From Diphasiastrum complanatum (taxonomy: Eukaryota > Streptophyta > Lycopodiopsida > Lycopodiales > Lycopodiaceae), in NCBI GenBank assembly GCA_029204225.1, contig CM055109.1, positions 4,176,299-4,240,298 on the forward strand: a stretch of 64,000 nucleotides of DNA, written 5' to 3'. Shown one piece after another: positions 28,116-39,890 of this stretch; position 1 is the stretch's first letter, and each line of letters opens with the position of its first letter. The notes under the pieces were generated by a model. The model was not told where the DNA came from and did not search any database. It saw only the letters and a list, made by a program, of their open reading frames with translations. The position numbers were made by a program, and so were the translations under genes.

Positions 28116-30010
28116 TTAAACTGCTTCTATCCTTAGAAGCTCCTCAAAACAGGAAAGAATTACAAGAACAGTTCCTTTAACTTTCAATATTAACCGAGAA
28201 AATCATTATCCTTAGTCTGACTTTCATATCAAACAAGTACTTAGAAAAAAACTATTTCCAATCGTTTATTCTAGAGTATAGACTCTGGTTTGAAAAAGTA
28301 CACTAAGAGATATATTTTCTCAACTGGGTTACACTCAACACAAGTTAGTAACATCACCTTCAAGCAAAACACTTACATGAACCAACTAAGTGAAATATTA
28401 CCTAACTTAGGAGATTAAAGTTAAAGAAAAAATAATAATTACATTCTGAAATCATCCACAACTCTGGCAAACAATTCATAAAAAGCTTCCAAGTACACCT
28501 ATCCTTAGAATCCAATTCTAAGATATGATAATTTATTTAATTAGAATCTCTAAGAGAATCATTAAGATATAAAATGATTAAAAGTCAACTCTGAGTATCC
28601 TAAATATTCTTTTGAGTTAAATGCTCATGTTTCTAGCATCAAATGCAAGGAAATAGCACTCATTCATCTTAATAGATTTGTCTGTCTCCTATGATATCTG
28701 GAGATCTAATCATAAGGAAAAACTGTACTCAAGCATATGCAGACCATAAACTGTAGCAGAACAACATCCACTAGATAAATTAAATTCTCCACAAATAAAA
28801 TACTTATCTTGTGAAAATGTCTGTGAGATCCCTAGGTTCTCAATAAAAATACTGGAGTAAAGAGATTTAAAACACTGATTCGAATTCTTACTCAATTGAT
28901 AGATCAAGAAATAATCATCACACTTAAGAATCATCACCATTCCTTTAAATCTTTTGATGATAATTAAGTATCTATTTATGATCCATCAATCGTAAATATT
29001 TAGATTCATATGATTTGTCAATCATAATTTTTTGGAATCCAAAACCATAATCATTTACAGGATACTAGAGTGTATGTCTAACATAACTCAGGAAAAGTAA
29101 GAATCATTTCAAAATCTTTCCACTAAGAAAATACTAAATTTAGGAATATTCTCCAAACATGATTCTTTAACTGAATTGCAAGATTCAAGGTCTATAAACC
29201 ACTGGTAATTAAAGATTGAACGCATACCAAAATGACAATCATCTTCAACTACAAAAACTTTAGATTACAATCTAGAATCACATCTAGATACCCAAAGTCC
29301 TGCTGAATATCAATTCAGATATTATTATTCTTGGATTCATTATGATTTGTTATCCAATTGAGCACTCTGGGATACAATCACTTATGAGTCTATTCCTTAA
29401 CTAAGGAACATTCTATCCAAAGAATAGTGTATATCCAATGCACATAATTTTAACTGATGAACCTAAATGATTCACTAATCATGCGTCTTACAAGCAATAT
29501 AGACCAAAATCATCAGGTCCTAGTGAATCCACATCAGACTGATCGTTTTACCAATTACCAGGAGTAATCAAGTACTAAAGCTAATTGCTAATGATTCAGA
29601 AATCTCAAATGTTTAATTTGTTAACTTGTCAAAACAATACTTGGTCATATGTTCATATTCACCAACTAGGTTAAATGCACCAATTAACCATAGTAACCAG
29701 GAATACACAGTAGATTCATACAAGATTGCACATATGTGAATAATGTCACTATGACCTAGTACATAAACACATTCTTATCTGGCAGATTTCTCCAGAATCC
29801 ACATATGTTACTCACATATCTCACTGAGATCTTATAACTCAGCTACAAAATAATTTCTTTTTCTCATGAGTAAATAACATATCCAGAAAATCTCTGAGAC
29901 AAATAAAATTCACTCTCAGTAGTTTTCCAATCCAATTTCCTCTAATATCATAATTTCTTCAACTCAATCAACCCCTCTCTGATCCTAGTACTCAAACAAA
30001 GATTAGATTG
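28116..30010 (-). other. Interior of element C, non-coding
   Basis: AT-rich sequence with dense stops in six frames; I find no retroelement motif. 30006-30010 (GATTG) is the left target duplication of the solo LTR that follows. Confidence 0.55.
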
Positions 30011-30805
30011 TGTTGGGGGCATTCCCAACAAAGTGTAAATAAATAAAATCCTCCAATAAAATGTGTTGCGAGGGCATGGCATCCTGCGTGTATAAGCCCA
30101 TGGCCCAATGAGCATGCAATTGAAGTTGTAAATAAAATAATCTTGACTTGGGCCTTGTAATTAAAATAAACTTAGAGATCACTTTTTAGAGTTGGGTCCA
30201 AATTGGGACTCACATGAATCTTGTGATTTCTAATGTACTTTTTGTGGACCCTTGGATCAAGTTGGGTCCAAGGTGAATGGATAGGATCATTGTGAATATC
30301 AGCCAATAAGATTGAGGTGCAAGGGCCTTCCCCATTTTATAAAAAGGCACCATTTGTACACTATTTCCATGCTTAATGAGAAGGAGAAAACTCTACCATT
30401 TTTGGAAGAGAAGCATCCTCATTTGCTATTCACTACTTGCTATTGCTCTTGATTGTGTTTTCCATTGCTTTCTATTTCCATGTTTATTGTTTGCCATAGT
30501 GAATGTTTTTCCATTAGCAAGCATAAGGAGCATTTGAGCTAACCTCCACCCTCACTCTCTATCTCTCTCTTTTTCCCTTCTTCTCAATCTCTTCTTCTCC
30601 ATTCCTTCTCTTCAACCAAAACTATGATGAATGTAGGTGTAGAGGAGTAGAGTTAAAGAGGAGTAGTATAGTGGTGAGTAGAGTTAAGGGAGAAAGTAGA
30701 AAATTAACTAAAAGTAGCATCTATGCATAGTTAGGCACTTATCCAGTGATCTAACCTTTGTTGACAAGCGGAAGGGCTATACTACGAGAGATCTTTGACC
30801 CAACA
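30011..30805 (+). mobile_element. Solo LTR with target duplication GATTG
   Basis: 795 bp from TGTTGGGGGC to GACCCAACA, with TGTTGGG/CCCAACA as inverted tips. GATTG is duplicated exactly (30006-30010 and 30806-30810). A TATA-like TTTATAAAAAGG near 30334 and a pyrimidine-rich stretch at 30545-30620 suit an LTR promoter in plus orientation. No interior remains, so it arose by LTR-LTR recombination. No related copy is visible elsewhere in the window. Confidence 0.85.
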
Positions 30806-30810
30806 GATTG

Positions 30811-33800
30811 ATCTAATACAAACATCTTAGACTTAAATCCTAATCAAATTTACTCCTATTCCAATCAAAATGGAATTAGTAACCTTTGACCTTTCACTGT
30901 ACTACTTATAGGTAATGATTCAAATATCAAAACTGTTTTGGTTCCAGATTCTCCCTAGAGAATTCCTCTTATACAAAAAGTTCCAATTAGGTATCTTACT
31001 CTGAATCTATCCGAATCAGACTAAATCTCATTTCTATACCACAGCTGGTTCTCTTCCAAAAGCTATACAACCAATAGATCCCTAGATAGAATATTATCAC
31101 ATCACTTCTCAATTTGTATAAAAGTTAATTTGAAAGATGATCTATGAAAATATCCAAATCCATGAAAAGTCAGTAATAAGTGCATTCCACAACACACAAA
31201 TAGTATTATATATGGCATAATTGTCTTTCAGAAGAATAACTTTATGCTGGAAAGAGTCATATAAACCAGTCTGATGTCCTATATTCAAGAAATTACTAGG
31301 AAGTAAAAGATTAATTAAGAAAGCGAGAAATAGATTTGAGGGCCTCTGATTATGTAAATTATGAGATACCACATTAAGATCTAGATTAAACCTCAAAATT
31401 TTCTAAAATATCCCACATTTGATCAAACGGTTTTATTTTTCCCATATCGCGACTAGGTACTAAAACACACCATTGATCATCAAATCTTTACAATCCTAGA
31501 ATTTCCTTTCTAAAAAAACTGATGTCCCATACCATCAGCTTTTTCTTCTAGAAAACTCTTAACCGCCTTATCTGATATTTTAGAGACCCATTAATCATCT
31601 AGCTGTCCTATAATCCATATAGGATATTATCTCTTGCTCCCAACACTGGAGAATCCATTTATTTGGATGACTTGCATAACTATCAGATGGATACCACAAT
31701 CCACACCTGATCTTGTGATCTAAAACAGAAAAATTAACATGGTTCAATATTACATTCTGGTCCAATCTGGTTAAAAATAAGCTTCGAATCCCCCTGGATC
31801 CAAGAGCATTAACTCTAGGGACAAGCTTCTATCAATTAACAAATCCAATGTAATTTATGTATCAAATTCTACTTCTAACATCACAATTGACATCCAAAAC
31901 TGCGGATAACTCAAGTGTCACAAAGATATTATTTATGAATTCAACTAAATGAATTAAATCCAGGAAATTAATATCCGGTATTAAGCAATTATTTACTGGG
32001 ACTATTAAAATCCTAATTGCAAAATACATTTCTTAATCACACTTACTACCACTGATGTCCACTTTTCTTCCCTCCTCGGAAATTTTCAATCCCCTGAAAA
32101 TCTTTCAGCTAAGTTATATAATGAAGAACTAAAGACATTAGTAAATGTAAAAAATGAATTACTGTAGGAAAAAAGTTTGAAACAGTTTAATCTCTATCAT
32201 ATGCCTAGGTAGAATTATCGATATACAAACCACCATAGGATTTTAACTGAAAATGAAATCAATTACTTTCGATCAATTCCTATTATTACAATTTTTTCAA
32301 TAAAATTGGACTGTTCGTCCTTTTCACTTATTGGCTTAAGAATTACTTCGTTAAAATTATCTATAATTAATGGGAAATAAGATTTGGATTCAGGTATTCC
32401 TACACTGTATTCACTCCAAATAATATTCTTGAATAAAGAATTACCTCCAAATACTATGAATTTTCTACCATTAATTATTTAACAAGTATCTCAAGAACTT
32501 TGGTTTGTTCAATTTTAATGACCAAAATCATCAAAACCACAATAACCAACTGATTGGTGTTCCACCAATTTGAAAAGGTGAAAATAAAAAAAAATACATT
32601 TTAACTCCATTTACTAGGAGTACCAATACTCTAGAGTTAATTGTTTTAAATCACATCGTACCAAGGAATCGAATTCCTAAACTGGGTATATGCTTGAGAA
32701 TTGTACCACTCCCTTCGTTCCGTCAAGATCGGCTTCGAAAAAATTTCCACTGGAAACCGATTAATACTGCTTGACCACGAATAATGGTACTCAAGTTCCA
32801 CAAAATTTGGGCTTACATTGCTGAAAGCCAAATGCCAAGTTGATAAGAGCGAATGACATGCAAATTGTCCATGGAGAAAGCAAATTCAATTTTCTTCTAA
32901 CCATCTGGGAAACAATATACAAAGATCAAGGTTACACATTAAACGAGCACCAAGAAACATAAGCTTCTTTAACATGGTGTTAAACTTAAATTTTTTGAGT
33001 TAATTTGGAGAATCAACTTTTTTAAGTTACCACCATCAGACCACAATTGATCCTTGGATAACTGTCATGCAACAAGCCATGCAATTACCGAATTGCGAAT
33101 TGTCATCCAGCTCAAATTCAACCTTACAGTAAAAAATCCATACTATCTCCCAAGGGCCCCTCACGACCTATTTCAAAATCTAATAGGATTTTTTTTTTAG
33201 CAAGGATGGATTACAAAGGAAATTGCAAGTTTCTACAACTGCCACCTTCGGGACAGAAGAAACATGTACGCTGCCTTGCTATACAATCGACTGGCAGAAT
33301 CAAGTTGCAGCCATTGCTGATAGCTCACTTATTTCTGTTGCGCATCCTCTAGATTTATTGTTTTATATTAGTTCAATAACCAAGGTTTCAGCTCACAAAG
33401 AGGAACAAACGTCAGAGTGTTGATCTTCAACGAGCAATAGGAAGTGCAATATTTTTGTACAAGGCAGCGACACTCCAGTTGCTTCAACCTCCAACGTTCT
33501 ATTGTTCCACCTTCGGCCCTACTCAGATCTAAACAGCTGATCTTCAACCAATTCCAAACAACTCCCCAACTTGAAGAATCGTTTGCAAGACTGGAACCAT
33601 CAATTTGACACATTTTGCATCACTCTTGAGGTTCTAACAGTTTCTTAAAAAACTACTTTTCACACAGTTAAACTTTTGTGATCAGAAAAATGAGTAAGAA
33701 AAGATGGAATAGCATCTCGCAGTTAAAACGAACTCTCAACTCCAATGTTGTAACAACCAACTGGAATTTAACAACTAATCCATGCTGTTTACAATATGAG

Positions 33801-34027
33801 ATTTCTCAATTCTTGATTCCAAAAATTGATCAAAGGTTCTGTTCAATAGGCTTAATTCAAGTCAGGGCTACATCCTCACTCATTCACAGACAGGCAGATT
33901 ATGGACTGCCAAATCCAAGAAAACTATTCCATCAATTATAGACCTGAATTCCACTTATTTCATAGCATGCAAGTTGTACCGATGCAAGCAAAAGATCTTT
34001 TAATTTTTTCTAGGGAATAAAAATCTA
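30811..34027 (-). other. Interior of element C, non-coding
   Basis: No open frame above about 90 codons and no recognisable motif. It continues the AT-rich interior of element C between its two solo-LTR insertions. Confidence 0.55.
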
Positions 34028-34032
34028 GAACT

Positions 34033-34568
34033 TGTCAAAATTCAGAGTAAAGGACTGAATTTGATCTACAAATGATCACAAAGAGTGATTGGTACCTTGG
34101 GATTTTGATCTATATCAAGACTAGCTTCCAAATCTAGCTTCTACTTGACAATCTTTGTGTTTCCAAGCAAGAACAATAAAAAAATGATGACCTGCAGCTT
34201 CACACGTGTGAAGTGCAGCTACTGTATAGCCTGATAACAGAGAAATAGTTTACTAAACATTTACTTAGCATTCATCCACAAAGAAAGAAAATCATTAATA
34301 CCTATGTCTAAGCTGCATCCAGCACGTGTGGGACAGCTCATTGTACTCATCCATATCCACTTTGGATAAGATATATCAAGTCCTACAATCTAGAACCTAA
34401 CTCCTATAATTTAGGAGATGTCATATTAGACTCAAATGAAAGCTAATCAAAATGGATCTGAATATTACAAGTGTCATTTCACACGTGTGGACACGTCCTC
34501 ACGCGTGTGGATCCACATAGATGTCCAATATACATCAAAAACCATGTGAAAATTGCTAAATTCTAACA
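34033..34568 (-). mobile_element. Solo LTR of the J family with target duplication GAACT
   Basis: Its reverse complement matches the 5' LTR of Copia J (60168-60830), starting TGTTAGAATTTAGCAATTTT and ending TTTTGACA. GAACT flanks it exactly (34028-34032 and 34569-34573). It carries several CACACGTGTG-like palindromes (near 34201, 34323, 34480 and 34500). It is about 130 bp shorter than the J LTR. Confidence 0.9.
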
Positions 34569-34573
34569 GAACT

Positions 34574-35126
34574 GAGGTTGTAAGATTGCTTCATACCAGA
34601 GAATTGACAACTTTGCAATTTCATTCTATGACTTTGGTTAGCATGCTTCACATGAGAATCAAATTTAGAGAAACTTCAATCCCTTACATGCAATGATTTA
34701 CTTCAGGAAATATCATCTCTAATTGCTTATACATTCGGATAAATTGCCCTTTAACAATCTATTAATAAACAGATTTAGTTATGCATGAATCAAATCCCCA
34801 AAGCATTATGAATTTCTGCAACTATCAAAACTCTCTATGTTATGCAAATCCATACAACAATTTGGTGATTCACACTTGCAAATCATTCTACATGAATTGA
34901 AAAGCTCCTCAAGAAAAAAGAAAATTGAGAATGAATCTCAAGACTAATTTTTAGCATTTTTGTCAAAATTGAATGTGTAGAAGGGCACTCTACCACCAAC
35001 TTTGAAAAGTCACCAAAAAATTGAAAATTCCATTCCACCTTTCTTTGAGAAATCCGTACTCCAATCCAACATAGAGCTTGCTTCCATCCCATCCAAGACC
35101 GCATCTTAGCCGGGCTCTGATACCAA
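34574..35126 (-). other. Leader of element C with PBS
   Basis: Minus-strand leader next to the 5' LTR. The PBS TGGTATCAGAGCCC is the complement of 35112-35125, one base from the LTR. A short open frame starts at ATG 35103 on the minus strand (MRSWMGWKQALCWIGVRISQ) but I do not recognise it as gag. Confidence 0.6.
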
Positions 35127-35590
35127 TGTAAAAACCCTAAAGGGATAACCCCTAAGATGAGGATAGGAGAACACAATAGGAGAGACTATGGAGCCAAACC
35201 GCCCAACCAATCCTAGCCCCCAAGCCATGCCATGTGAAGCAAGAGGATAAGAGAGAAACTGGTAACCTAAACCCAATATGTCGACGGGAGAATCCCTACC
35301 TCATTATATAGAGAGTAGAGTCCTATGCATGAAACCATGCAACCCCCATGCAGGTCAACTATAAATAGGTCTCATCTCTTCATGCAGTCCTCTTGCCTAT
35401 ATCCGTCACACATAGACATGCGATATTCCATGTCTCTCAATTAGAGTGTCTGGGTCCTCTCAAGGTTATTAGTCACAAACTAGCCTTGACATGGAAATAA
35501 ATCATGGCATGACCAACAATCTCGAATACCGGAGGGCCAGTCTACCATATTAGGACTATTCTAGGTCCTTAACCGGATATGGCCATAGCT
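35127..35590 (-). repeat. 5' LTR of element C (right on the map)
   Basis: 464 bp, TGTAAAAACC on the left, matching 22721-23213. The right end (CATAGCT) has diverged from the GATGACA of the other copy, but the position is fixed by the target duplication GGTGG at 35591-35595. Confidence 0.88.
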
Positions 35591-36358
35591 GGTGGTAAAT
35601 CAATCTTTGCCCCTATTGATGCTGGTAAAAAGCTGTCAAGCGAAGATAAAAGTAAGCTAGTGGATGCAACGGTAATTTGTCAACTAGTTGGGTGTTTTCT
35701 TTACCTCATTACTACACGTCCTGACATTAGCTATTCTATCAGTCTAGTGAGTCAAAATATGGCAACACCTAGAGAGACTTGGATTAAAGTTGCAAAAAAA
35801 AATCTTCGCTATGTTAAGTACACAACTACTTATGGTTTGATGTATGAAAAACAATATGGTTTGCCGAAGTTGCAGGGTTTCGTAGATGCTGATTTGGGCA
35901 AACAATATTTATGACAGGAGATCCACCACATGCCATCTTCTTCATTCTGGTAGTTGTGCCTTCTTTTGGTCTAACAAAAAGAAGGAAATGATTGCTCTAT
36001 CCACAATAGAAGTGGAGTATAAAGCCTTGTGTTCAGCAATGCAAGAGGCAAAATGGCTGAGGTGGATGTTGGATGACATTGGTATCTTATAGATTGAACC
36101 TACCATCATTAAGAGTGATAGCTAGAGTGCTATACGACTAGCTAGCAATCTAGTATTTCATACATGCACTAAACATATTGAAATTATATATTATTTCATT
36201 AGATAAAAACTTCTATATACAGAGATTGACGTGATACATTGTATGACTGAAGATCAGCTAGCTAACATCTTTATAAAAGCTTTAAGTTTTGATAAGTGTG
36301 AGTTTTTTTTTAGAGAAAAACTCAATGTATATAAAATAAATGAGGGCTTCAGGGAAAG
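35591..36358 (+). pseudogene. Copia E RT/RNase H, right part
   Basis: Continues the RT of 22202-22720: GGKSIFAPIDAGKKLS, then ITTRPDISYSISLVSQNM, RNase H (GFVDADLGKQYL, frame change near 35910, RRSTTCHLLHSGSCAFFWSN, IALSTIEVEYKAL) and the terminal region (LANIFIKALSFDKCEF). Stops occur near 36091, 36123 and 36205. It ends at a purine-rich tract before TGTTAGAATAATAAACCC. Confidence 0.85.
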
Positions 36359-36596
36359 TGTTAGAATAATAAACCCAATTTATTTCCAATTATTTCTACC
36401 TGTTATGTTGTTCTACTATAAATAGCAAATTTTAAACTTTTCGGTACATGCTACAGCGATGAGGGCCACATCGATGACACTTGAGTCAGAGAGTCGGAAT
36501 AGTTGTCTCGTAATGGAGACCGACTTGCCATGCAACGGTACCCCTTAAAAAGTAGTGCTTAATTATATGTATTGTTTTTCTTTCAATTGTAATATA
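36359..36596 (+). repeat. Probable 3' LTR of Copia E
   Basis: Starts TGTTAGAATAATAAACCC after the RNase H end and the purine tract GAGGGCTTCAGGGAAAG. It contains a TATA-like CTATAAATAG (36415-36424). The right end near ATATACA at 36596 is a guess, because no second copy is in the window. Confidence 0.45.
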
Positions 36597-37600
36597 CAAT
36601 TTTTGGAGTTCTATGGTGTGAGCTTAGGCATAAACTATGCAAATTGATCTTTATCAAGGCAACAATTGAGGATGCGTTGTCTTCGATGCATGATAGTTGT
36701 AATAAGTTTCTTTGAGATAATAAGCTAGATTTCCACAATTGTTTGGAGGGCCTTCCTCTAATTTGTTTATTTTAAATTGATGTACCTTCTAATAGTTAAT
36801 GCATATACATTACACAAGATCCCCCTCCCCTTCATCCATTACCTGATTATGAACATGAAGTTTTATTATTAAACAAGGTAATATGAAAGATCATAATAAG
36901 CTTTGTTGTTTGGGTTCAATATATATTCAAATAGTTAAAAAATGTAAAAACAATGACTGCAATCTATAATATTAAAAAATACAAATAAAAACGCATTTCA
37001 ATACTTAAAATCACCAAAGGTCAACTTAACACATAGCTTATCGCTATCTCAGCAAAGCTAAAATGTCGCTAGGCATAGGGTAGGTAGTAGCTCATTTTAT
37101 GTAACATGACTTGGCAATGGTCATAGTTGATGCCCTTGTTACCAATAACATATACATATTCTCCTTGCTCCCACCAAGTGCTCGAGAGAAATTGGCAAAA
37201 TATAGGAATGAAATTGACAAGTCTTTTTAAAAATCGTCAATGATTTTTTATACCAGCATATAAATCCTGAAAAGTCTTAAAAAGATTAAGAAGTCTTATA
37301 AAATGCAAGTTTTTTTGAAGATAACTCAAAAGAGATTTCTCGAGAGCATCCTGAGTCCCACCGCATATGTACAAATGCAAGGAGAGGCCAAATGATACCA
37401 AGCAAATTGAATAAACAATAGAGAGATAGGGAAAAGTTCAAATAGACAATTCAAATCATAATGGACGATCAAGGTTGGCTTTTAGGATTAGGTTAAGCCT
37501 TATGGACGGTCAAGATTTAGTTTCAGGTTTTAACCTAGGGCTAGTAGTCGCCTCGCAAATAGTATTTAGTAGAATAATAATAATAATGGTGCTCCTTTAT
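36597..37600. other. Intergenic, upstream of the GRP gene
   Basis: AT-rich with no recognised element. The segment 37596-37611 (TTTATTTATTTAAAAG) could hold the TATA box of the gene that follows. Confidence 0.4.
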
Positions 37601-37632
37601 TTATTTAAAAGTAGGAAAAAATCTTTTTGTGC

Positions 37633-37642
37633 GCCACGTGGC
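37633..37642 (+). promoter_or_regulatory. G-box palindrome upstream of the GRP gene
   Basis: GCCACGTGGC, a perfect 10-bp palindrome around CACGTG, lies about 200 bp before the start codon and just downstream of a TATA-like stretch. G-boxes bind plant bZIP and bHLH factors involved in light, clock and stress responses. Because it may lie close to or within the transcript start, its role is inference. A GT microsatellite (about 37788-37806) lies in the presumed 5' UTR. Confidence 0.55.
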
Positions 37643-37838
37643 TGGAGGGAGTTGGTGGAAGTCGCTGGGGGGGGCTTTGTCGCGTAGCGCCAGGCATCCA
37701 GCACAAAGCGGCCGAAGGCGAGAGAGGGGCTTGGGCTTTCTTTTGCGATCGGCGCTGCCCCTGTTCGTTCTTGGTTCCGCTGCCCTGTGTGTGTGTGTGT
37801 GTGTGTGGGTGTGCTGATCTCAGATCTGATCGGAAGGA

Positions 37839-39890
37839 ATGGCAGCTGAGGGGGGTCTGGGTGAGGAATTCAGGTGCTTTGTTGGTGGTCTTGCTTGGGC
37901 CACAGATGATGGCCGTCTTGAAGATGCATTCAAACCCTATGGACAAGTGATTGAGTCTAAGGTACTGATTTATCCTGTAATATATGCTGCTGCGTTTGTG
38001 TTAGCATAGCGCCTAGTCTGTTGTGGCTTTTTATTATTGTTTTTCTTCATTTTGTTTGTAATACTGTTGTGTGCAATCTTTTATGATAAAAGAAAAATAG
38101 CATTCTCTGCTGTCTGCTGTGTGATATTAGCACACCCAGACTGTTGCTGTTCATAATCTGGAAAGATGTCCGTACACAACCTGTAAAGCCAAGATGTTTG
38201 GTGGTATTATCACACAAAGACTGCAAATTTAACCGAATAGATTGGTAACTGTGTGTGAAGTTAACACTTAACTTAGACTTTGGCTCTTCATAACGGATTT
38301 CTTGGCACTGCACTCGGGGGAAGACGGCGGGGCCATTTAGATTGGGCAATGAGCTCTCTGCATGTGACAAGCGTTCGTCGATCATAATATATTACGATTT
38401 TGTACAACATACGAACAATTTTGTATGCGTACGGGCCGACGTTGTTTGTGAGGAGCGTTTGATGTTCAAGCGGGCACCCCGGCACACGCATCATATAAAT
38501 ATAAATATAAATATATAAATAAATTTATGTATATCACAACATTACAGGAAACTTAGGAAAGGCTTTTCCTATGACATATGTTGGGGTCGCCGGAATGATG
38601 TCAGATGAAAACAGTTCAGAAAGCCATGAGCCATATAGCTACTTTCTTGGTTGAAATGGCCTAGTTATAATAAGATACTTAAAAAGTGAAATGGCGCATG
38701 GCACAGTGCTAATAAGATAAGGTACTGCGACTTGTGGAAATAGGACCAAGTCTTAAAGGACAATGATTGAGTCTATTAGGATACTTTGTTTTCCTAGATA
38801 TGCTCGCTTTGTGTGATAATAGCACCTAACATATGGTTTTTCGTAATTTTGAAAGAAATCCGTGAGAGAACCTGTTTAGAATAATGTTTCATGGAGATTC
38901 GTGCTTTTTGTCACCGAATCTTTTGTTAAAGTAATTCTGGGAGACATGCCACCTTGGTGCGATATTAGCATCTAGCGCATCGCTTCTTATAAATCTGAAA
39001 CAAATTTATAGACAACTCGATAAAGCTACGGAGTACAAGGTATTAACTTATCGTCTTAGATCTGCCGCCTTTGTGCGATCTTAGCATCTGGCTTGTGACT
39101 TTTCATAATGTTGAAAGAAATACATAAACGACGGACAAGTTATCAAATGTACGGTACTGATTGATTTTCGTAGATATGGTACATTTTTGTGAAGTAGCAC
39201 CTGCCGGTCAGTTCTTGTCGTTTCGTAATTTTGAAAAGAACCTGTTATCGAGTCAAATGTGCTATTGTATTCTGCTAGATATGCTTTTTTTGTTGTGTTT
39301 TTTTTCATAATGTTGGAAGAAATCCCGTGGACCTTTCACTTCATGTCTACGCAACACCTTGATAGAGATGTGTATCCTATTGAAAATATCAGGTTATTAT
39401 TTTCTGAGTTTACGATCCAGTCCCGTTTACTGAAGTGGAAGGATGTGTTAGTATTGAACTCTGCATTTTGATTATGATTCAGGTCGTGAACGATCGTGAG
39501 ACTGGCAGATCTCGAGGATTTGGTTTCGTGACGTTTTCGAATGAGAAGTCCATGAAAGATGCTATTCAGTCTTTGAACGGATCCGAGTTGGACGGCAGAA
39601 ACATCACCGTCAATCAGGCCCAGTCCAGGGGTAACAGTGGAGGTGGAGGTAATTATCGCAGTGGGAACAGTGGTGGTGGGTACAACAACAGCGGCAGCAG
39701 ATATGGAGGCAGTGGTGGGGGTTATGGCAATGGAAGAAGCGGAAGCGACGACCGAGGTAGTGACCGTGGCTATGGAGCCTCTCGTAATAGTGGCTACGGA
39801 AGTCGTGGTGGAAGTTATGGAGGGAATCGTGGTGATGGCGGCGGCGCTAACTCGAAGAGCTGGAGGAGCAGCAGAAATGAGGAGTATTGA
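37839..39890 (+). CDS. Glycine-rich RNA-binding protein (GRP7/8 type)
   Basis: Two exons, 37839-37961 and 39483-39890, give 176 residues. The ATG at 37839 opens MAAEGGLGEEFRCFVGGLAW. The intron (37962-39482, 1521 bp) has AAG|GTACTG and TTCAG|GTCGTG boundaries in phase 0. One RRM spans about residues 11-88: RNP2 is CFVGGL (13-18) and RNP1 is RGFGFVTF (52-59), with the aromatic residues that bind RNA present. The tail (about 90-176) is Gly-rich with Tyr, Arg, Ser and Asn (NYRSGNSGGGYN, GGSYGG) and ends RNEEY. Proteins of this class act in nucleus and cytoplasm on RNA splicing, stability and cold/clock responses, and some regulate their own transcript by alternative use of an intronic 5' splice site. 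The intron is long and filled with repeats that resemble its own 5' end. Position of the intron inside the RRM agrees with the family. The reading frame is intact and GC-richer than its surroundings. Confidence 0.95.
37941..39335 (+). repeat. Degenerate tandem repeats in the GRP intron
   Basis: About seven diverged units of roughly 110-125 bp. The unit starts with the last bases of exon 1: GGACAAGTGATTGAGTC at 37941, GGACAATGATTGAGTC at 38759, GGACAAGTTATC at 39133, AGACAACTCGAT near 39010. It continues through TAGATATGCTGCCTTTGTG, GATATTAGCACC and TTTTCATAATTTTGAAAG. Between 38288 and 38755 the pattern is lost and an AT-rich repeat (ATAAATAT) occurs. Confidence 0.7.

Noticed and set aside
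37605-37950. Open frames on both strands around GRP exon 1
   Set aside because: They are shadows of the GC-rich leader and exon 1; the RRM frame with its intron explains the sequence.
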